Source: an uncultured Rhodospirillales bacterium
GTDB taxonomy: Bacteria > Pseudomonadota > Alphaproteobacteria > ATCC43930 > CGMCC-115725
Length of the DNA stretch: 64,000 nt
Reading direction: 5' to 3'
NCBI GenBank assembly: GCA_903828515.1
Contig: CAIKMD010000007.1
Location: 1-64,000 of the forward strand
Shown here: positions 61,791 to 64,000 of the stretch, in pieces
Layout of the letters: the number at the start of each line of letters is the position of its first letter
Numbering within the stretch: the first letter of the stretch is position 1
Notes under the pieces: generated by a model
Databases searched by the model: none
What the model was told of the DNA's origin: nothing
The model's input: the letters and a program-made list of their open reading frames with translations, nothing else
Program-made: the position numbers and the translations under genes

Positions 61791-62660
61791 GTGAAGCACC
61801 TTTGGACGTGGACGAAACGGATTGCCGGCCGGATGTCGCGGGACAATGTCTCGCTGCTCGCCGCCGCGGTGACGTTTTACGTCTTCGTGGCGATCCCCTC
61901 GTCGATCACGGCAATCGTCTCGCTGTATGGGTTAGTGTTCAACGTCGGCGATATCCAGGAACATATCGCGTTCATGGAAGACCTGTTCCCGACCGACGCG
62001 ACCAAGGCACTCACCGATCTGCTGGCGACCCTCGCTTCCAATCCGACCTCTGTTCTTGGCAGCGAATTGGCGATGGGAATCCTGGTCGCGGTATGGAGCG
62101 GCCAATCCGCCGCGTCGGCGCTGGTCTCGGCGCTCGACGCGGTTTACGAAAAACGCGAGGCGCGCGGTTTTTTTGCCTTCCAGCTCACGGCGCTCGCCAT
62201 CGCACTGAGCTGGATCGTGCTCGCGGTCGCGGCGGTGACGCTCTTTTCGCTGGGCCCCTGGCTGCTCGACCGGACCTTCTTCGTCCATTTCCCCGCTTAC
62301 ATCATCCGGTGGCCGACCCTGATCGTGCTGGTCGCCGGCGCGATCGGCGCGCTTTATCGCTACGCGCCGGCGCAACGTCCCGAATATGGCTGGGGCAAGT
62401 GGGGAATTGCGTTGGCGACCACTTTGTCGCTCGGCGGTTCGGCGCTCTTCACGCTCTATGTCGAGTACTTCGCGTCTTATGACATCCGCTACGGCTCGCT
62501 CGGGGCGGCGGTGGTGATGCTGCTGTGGCTCTATGTCATGGTCTTCGCGGTCCTGCTCGGCGCCGAGCTGAACGCCGATCTCGAAGGCGAGACGCCGCGC
62601 AAGGACAGCGCCGTGCCGACGCCGACCGGCCAAATCCTCCCGGAAAGCGCTCGGCGATAG
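61791..62660 (+). CDS. YihY/BrkB-like (UPF0761) membrane protein
   Basis: 289 residues. Signature RMSRDNVSLLAAAVTFYVFV near the N-terminus, then several transmembrane segments (SWIVLAVAAVTLFSLGPWLL; YGSLGAAVVMLLWLYVMVFA) typical of the YihY/BrkB family. The start is uncertain: GTG 61791 and TTG 61743 are both possible. The C-terminal tail is charged and probably cytoplasmic. Function in the family is poorly known (serum resistance in some pathogens is historical). An EcfG-type promoter upstream suggests stress induction. Confidence 0.85.
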   Translation: MKHLWTWTKRIAGRMSRDNVSLLAAAVTFYVFVAIPSSITAIVSLYGLVFNVGDIQEHIAFMEDLFPTDATKALTDLLATLASNPTSVLGSELAMGILVAVWSGQSAASALVSALDAVYEKREARGFFAFQLTALAIALSWIVLAVAAVTLFSLGPWLLDRTFFVHFPAYIIRWPTLIVLVAGAIGALYRYAPAQRPEYGWGKWGIALATTLSLGGSALFTLYVEYFASYDIRYGSLGAAVVMLLWLYVMVFAVLLGAELNADLEGETPRKDSAVPTPTGQILPESARR

Positions 62661-62682
62661 GCCCGGTCGGAACGACGCGACG

Positions 62683-62707
62683 GGAACCTTCGGCCCTCGT
62701 CCCGGTT
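62683..62707 (+). promoter_or_regulatory. second EcfG-like promoter (weaker)
   Basis: GGAAC (62683-62687), a 16-base spacer and GGTT (62704-62707): identical to the EcfG consensus except for C to G in the -10 element. It lies 84-108 bases before the Thr-rich lipoprotein gene, so the small secreted proteins may be independently stress-controlled. Confidence 0.4.
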
Positions 62708-62790
62708 ATTAGAGAAGGATGCCGCCGGCGCGGTTTGCGAACAGGCGCACACGCGTCTCGCGGCGTTGCCATTCAACGTGGAGAGAGCAA

Positions 62791-62997
62791 ATGACGAAGG
62801 CGAGATTTCAACTTCAATATCTGGTCGGCGCGGCACTTCTGAGCAGCGTTACGGCGCTGGCAGGTTGCGTGCCTGATACACCCGCCGTGACCCGCACGAC
62901 CACGACGCAGGAACGGACCACGACCACCCCCGCGCTCTCGTCGGCGCCGTCCTATCAATCGACCACGACCACGACGACCCGGCAGGTCCAGCCGTAA
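62791..62997 (+). CDS. small Thr-rich lipoprotein
   Basis: 68 residues: a signal peptide with lipobox ALAGC (Cys26), then a Thr-rich segment (TRTTTTQERTTTTPALSS) and TTTTTTRQVQP at the end. Lipid-anchored to a membrane, probably intrinsically disordered. ATG 62791 with GGAGAGAG upstream. Function unknown. It starts a cluster of three small secreted proteins. Confidence 0.75.
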   Translation: MTKARFQLQYLVGAALLSSVTALAGCVPDTPAVTRTTTTQERTTTTPALSSAPSYQSTTTTTTRQVQP

Positions 62998-63022
62998 TCC
63001 GACCGCTTCGAAGGAGCACGTC

Positions 63023-63346
63023 ATGACGAAAACTCTGATCGCGGGCGCTTTCGCCCTAACGATGATGATGGGCGGCGCCCATGCCCAAGGCGTCTCGTCC
63101 GATTCCACGGCCAATTTTCCCAACGGGCCGGCGGGAAGCGAAAGCGTCGTCAAAACCCAGAAAGTCATCGGCGCGGATGGCACGGTCACGCAGCAATCGC
63201 AGAGCTACGACAAGACCCAGACCTACAGCAGCGGCGACGGTGCGTTGAGCGCTCACTCGACGGTTCGGACCAATGAAGTGAAAACCGTCACGCCGCCGTC
63301 GGTGTCGACGTCGACTTCCACGACGACGACCGAGCAAGTCCGCTGA
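63023..63346 (+). CDS. small secreted Ser/Thr-rich protein
   Basis: 107 residues, signal peptide ending AHA before QGVSSDS. The mature part is rich in Ser, Thr and Gln (VVKTQKVIGADGTVTQQSQS), with a C-terminal STSTSTTTTEQVR that resembles the tail of the preceding lipoprotein. Strong ribosome site GAAGGAG. Probably periplasmic or extracellular; function unknown. Gap of 25 bases to the preceding gene. Confidence 0.75.
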   Translation: MTKTLIAGAFALTMMMGGAHAQGVSSDSTANFPNGPAGSESVVKTQKVIGADGTVTQQSQSYDKTQTYSSGDGALSAHSTVRTNEVKTVTPPSVSTSTSTTTTEQVR

Positions 63347-63363
63347 CACCGGAGCGCCGTGCC

Positions 63364-63684
63364 GTGAAGCCGAAATCGAGTTGGGTCGTATCCTTGCTCG
63401 CTTTCGGTTTCATTCTCGGTGGCGGTGTCAGTGCCATTGCCCAGACGGTGACGGACCAGAATGGCAGGCGCGAGACAATTCCGCCGCAATCGACCGACCA
63501 ATCGCCGGCCCGGCCGGAGCAGAGTGTTCCCGGTCAGGTTTCCGCAACGCCCAATGGGGTCATCGCGCCGCCGAAAACCGGCGATGCCAACGTGATCCAG
63601 CCGCCCAGCGCCGGCCCCGACGCCACGCCGGTGATCAAACCGCCGGGTACGCCGGGCGGCAACACCGACATCCAACCGAAATGA
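63364..63684 (+). CDS. small secreted Pro-rich protein
   Basis: 106 residues, GTG start at 63364, signal peptide ending AIA before QTVTDQ. The mature chain is Pro-, Gly- and Gln-rich (RRETIPPQSTDQSPARPEQS; PGTPGGNTDIQPK) and probably disordered. It ends the three-gene cluster and is followed by a strong terminator. Function unknown. Confidence 0.72.
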   Translation: MKPKSSWVVSLLAFGFILGGGVSAIAQTVTDQNGRRETIPPQSTDQSPARPEQSVPGQVSATPNGVIAPPKTGDANVIQPPSAGPDATPVIKPPGTPGGNTDIQPK

Positions 63685-63685
63685 A

Positions 63686-63713
63686 AAACCGCCTCCCCGA
63701 AAGGAGGCGGTTT
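63686..63713 (+). terminator. rho-independent terminator
   Basis: AAACCGCCTCC (63686-63696) pairs with GGAGGCGGTTT (63703-63713), loop CCGAAA, eleven-base perfect stem with a short T-run. It serves the small secreted protein cluster and, in reverse, the convergent 63746 gene. Confidence 0.85.
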
Positions 63714-63745
63714 GCCGTGGCGCCCGTCGCGAGACGAAAGCGGCT

Positions 63746-63967
63746 TTAAGCTTGCTTGCGGCCGGCGAAGACCAGGCCGGCGCCGATGACGATGGCGATG
63801 ATGCCGGCATAAGGCGGAATCACATAATCGGTTTCGGTGTCCTTGGTCGCGGTGATCGGGCCGATTTTCGCGACCTGTTCCTGGTGGTGAACGGGAATGA
63901 CGTTGACGAGCAAGCCGCCCACGCCCGCGAGAATGAGAACGACCCCGACAATCAGCAATCCGCGCAT
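63746..63967 (-). CDS. small two-helix membrane protein, conserved type
   Basis: 73 residues: an N-terminal helix (LLIVGVVLILAGVGGLLVNV), a short loop with VAKIGPITATKDTETDYVIP and a C-terminal helix (YAGIIAIVIGAGLVFAGRK). The middle segment resembles DUF3185-like proteins (KIGPxxATxxxxxxYxxPP). AAGGAGC precedes the ATG. Convergent with the small secreted protein cluster across the terminator. Function unknown. Confidence 0.78.
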   Translation of the reverse strand: MRGLLIVGVVLILAGVGGLLVNVIPVHHQEQVAKIGPITATKDTETDYVIPPYAGIIAIVIGAGLVFAGRKQA

Positions 63968-64000
63968 GTTCTAGCTCCTTCGTTTATTCCAGGCGCCTTG

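Noticed and set aside
53414-61846. 2,810-codon open frame on the minus strand opposite the giant gene
   Set aside because: GGC-rich repeats read in reverse give Ala, Gly and Arg codons with no stops. The frame has no signal peptide or family motif, and the plus-strand reading has a signal peptide, regular repeats and a PEP-CTERM end.
1-64000. tRNA, rRNA, phage or insertion sequence genes
   Set aside because: No recognisable cloverleaf, integrase, transposase or phage structural gene was seen. A tRNA cannot be fully excluded by eye.

Overview
The window looks like chromosomal DNA from a GC-rich alphaproteobacterium with a free-living, scavenging lifestyle. The evidence is the Tad/Cpa pilus gene types, several FixK-like Crp/Fnr regulators, a transglutaminase-like cysteine peptidase of the BTLCP type, EcfG-like (general stress sigma factor) promoter sequences, and the codon use. 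I saw no rRNA, tRNA, phage, insertion sequence or CRISPR array. The finer taxonomy is open; a PEP-CTERM signal on a giant repeat protein is unusual for the class.

Layout. 0-4 kb: the end of a flavin monooxygenase, a cyanuric acid hydrolase/barbiturase-type ring-opening amidohydrolase, an ABC permease, and a solute-binding protein (SBP) that runs in frame into the C-terminal half of CpaE. 4.5-8.5 kb: the remainder of a Tad locus (cpaF, tadB, tadC) and a BTLCP peptidase. 8.6-9.6 kb: a Crp/Fnr regulator with small ORFs on both sides. 9.9-19.6 kb: four paralogous SBPs, a RutA-like and an NtaA-like flavin monooxygenase, an asparaginase-fold protein and one permease, arranged almost as a mirror image. 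19.6-23.7 kb: orphan binding proteins (one SsuA/NrtA-like, two PstS-like, one membrane-anchored TAXI-like). 24-29 kb: a third Crp-like regulator, then a cupin/VOC/SBP/amidase operon. 29.2-33.8 kb: a signalling island of response regulators, histidine-box fragments and a degenerate HPt protein, then a FixK-like regulator with a microprotein. 34-36.3 kb: an unknown protein, an outer-membrane barrel and a DUF4239-like membrane protein. 36.3-51.1 kb: catabolism and transport (M20 peptidase, two alpha/beta hydrolases, aspartate dehydrogenase-like protein, three Rieske oxygenases, class II aldolase, one molybdopterin subunit, a complete nitrate/sulfonate/taurine-type ABC importer). 51.4-61.7 kb: one gene for a 3,421-residue glycine-rich PEP-CTERM protein. 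61.7-64 kb: a probable stress regulon (YihY/BrkB-like protein and three small secreted proteins) and a small membrane protein.

The genes fit together as a scavenging lifestyle: about a dozen periplasmic receptors, most without a full transporter beside them, serve oxidative and hydrolytic enzymes for nitrogen-containing rings, amides and aromatic acids. The substrates cannot be read from sequence alone.

The parts I consider most likely to be new are: (1) the 29.2-31.8 kb phosphorelay-like cluster, which has no kinase ATPase domain and an HPt whose histidine position is arginine; (2) the Crp/Fnr-linked microprotein family, seen twice; (3) the mirrored SBP and monooxygenase cluster around a divergent asparaginase-fold protein; (4) the membrane-anchored TAXI/PstS-like receptor operon; and (5) the giant PEP-CTERM protein with an unusual leader. 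The SBP-CpaE fusion may instead mark a rearrangement or an assembly join and should be checked first.
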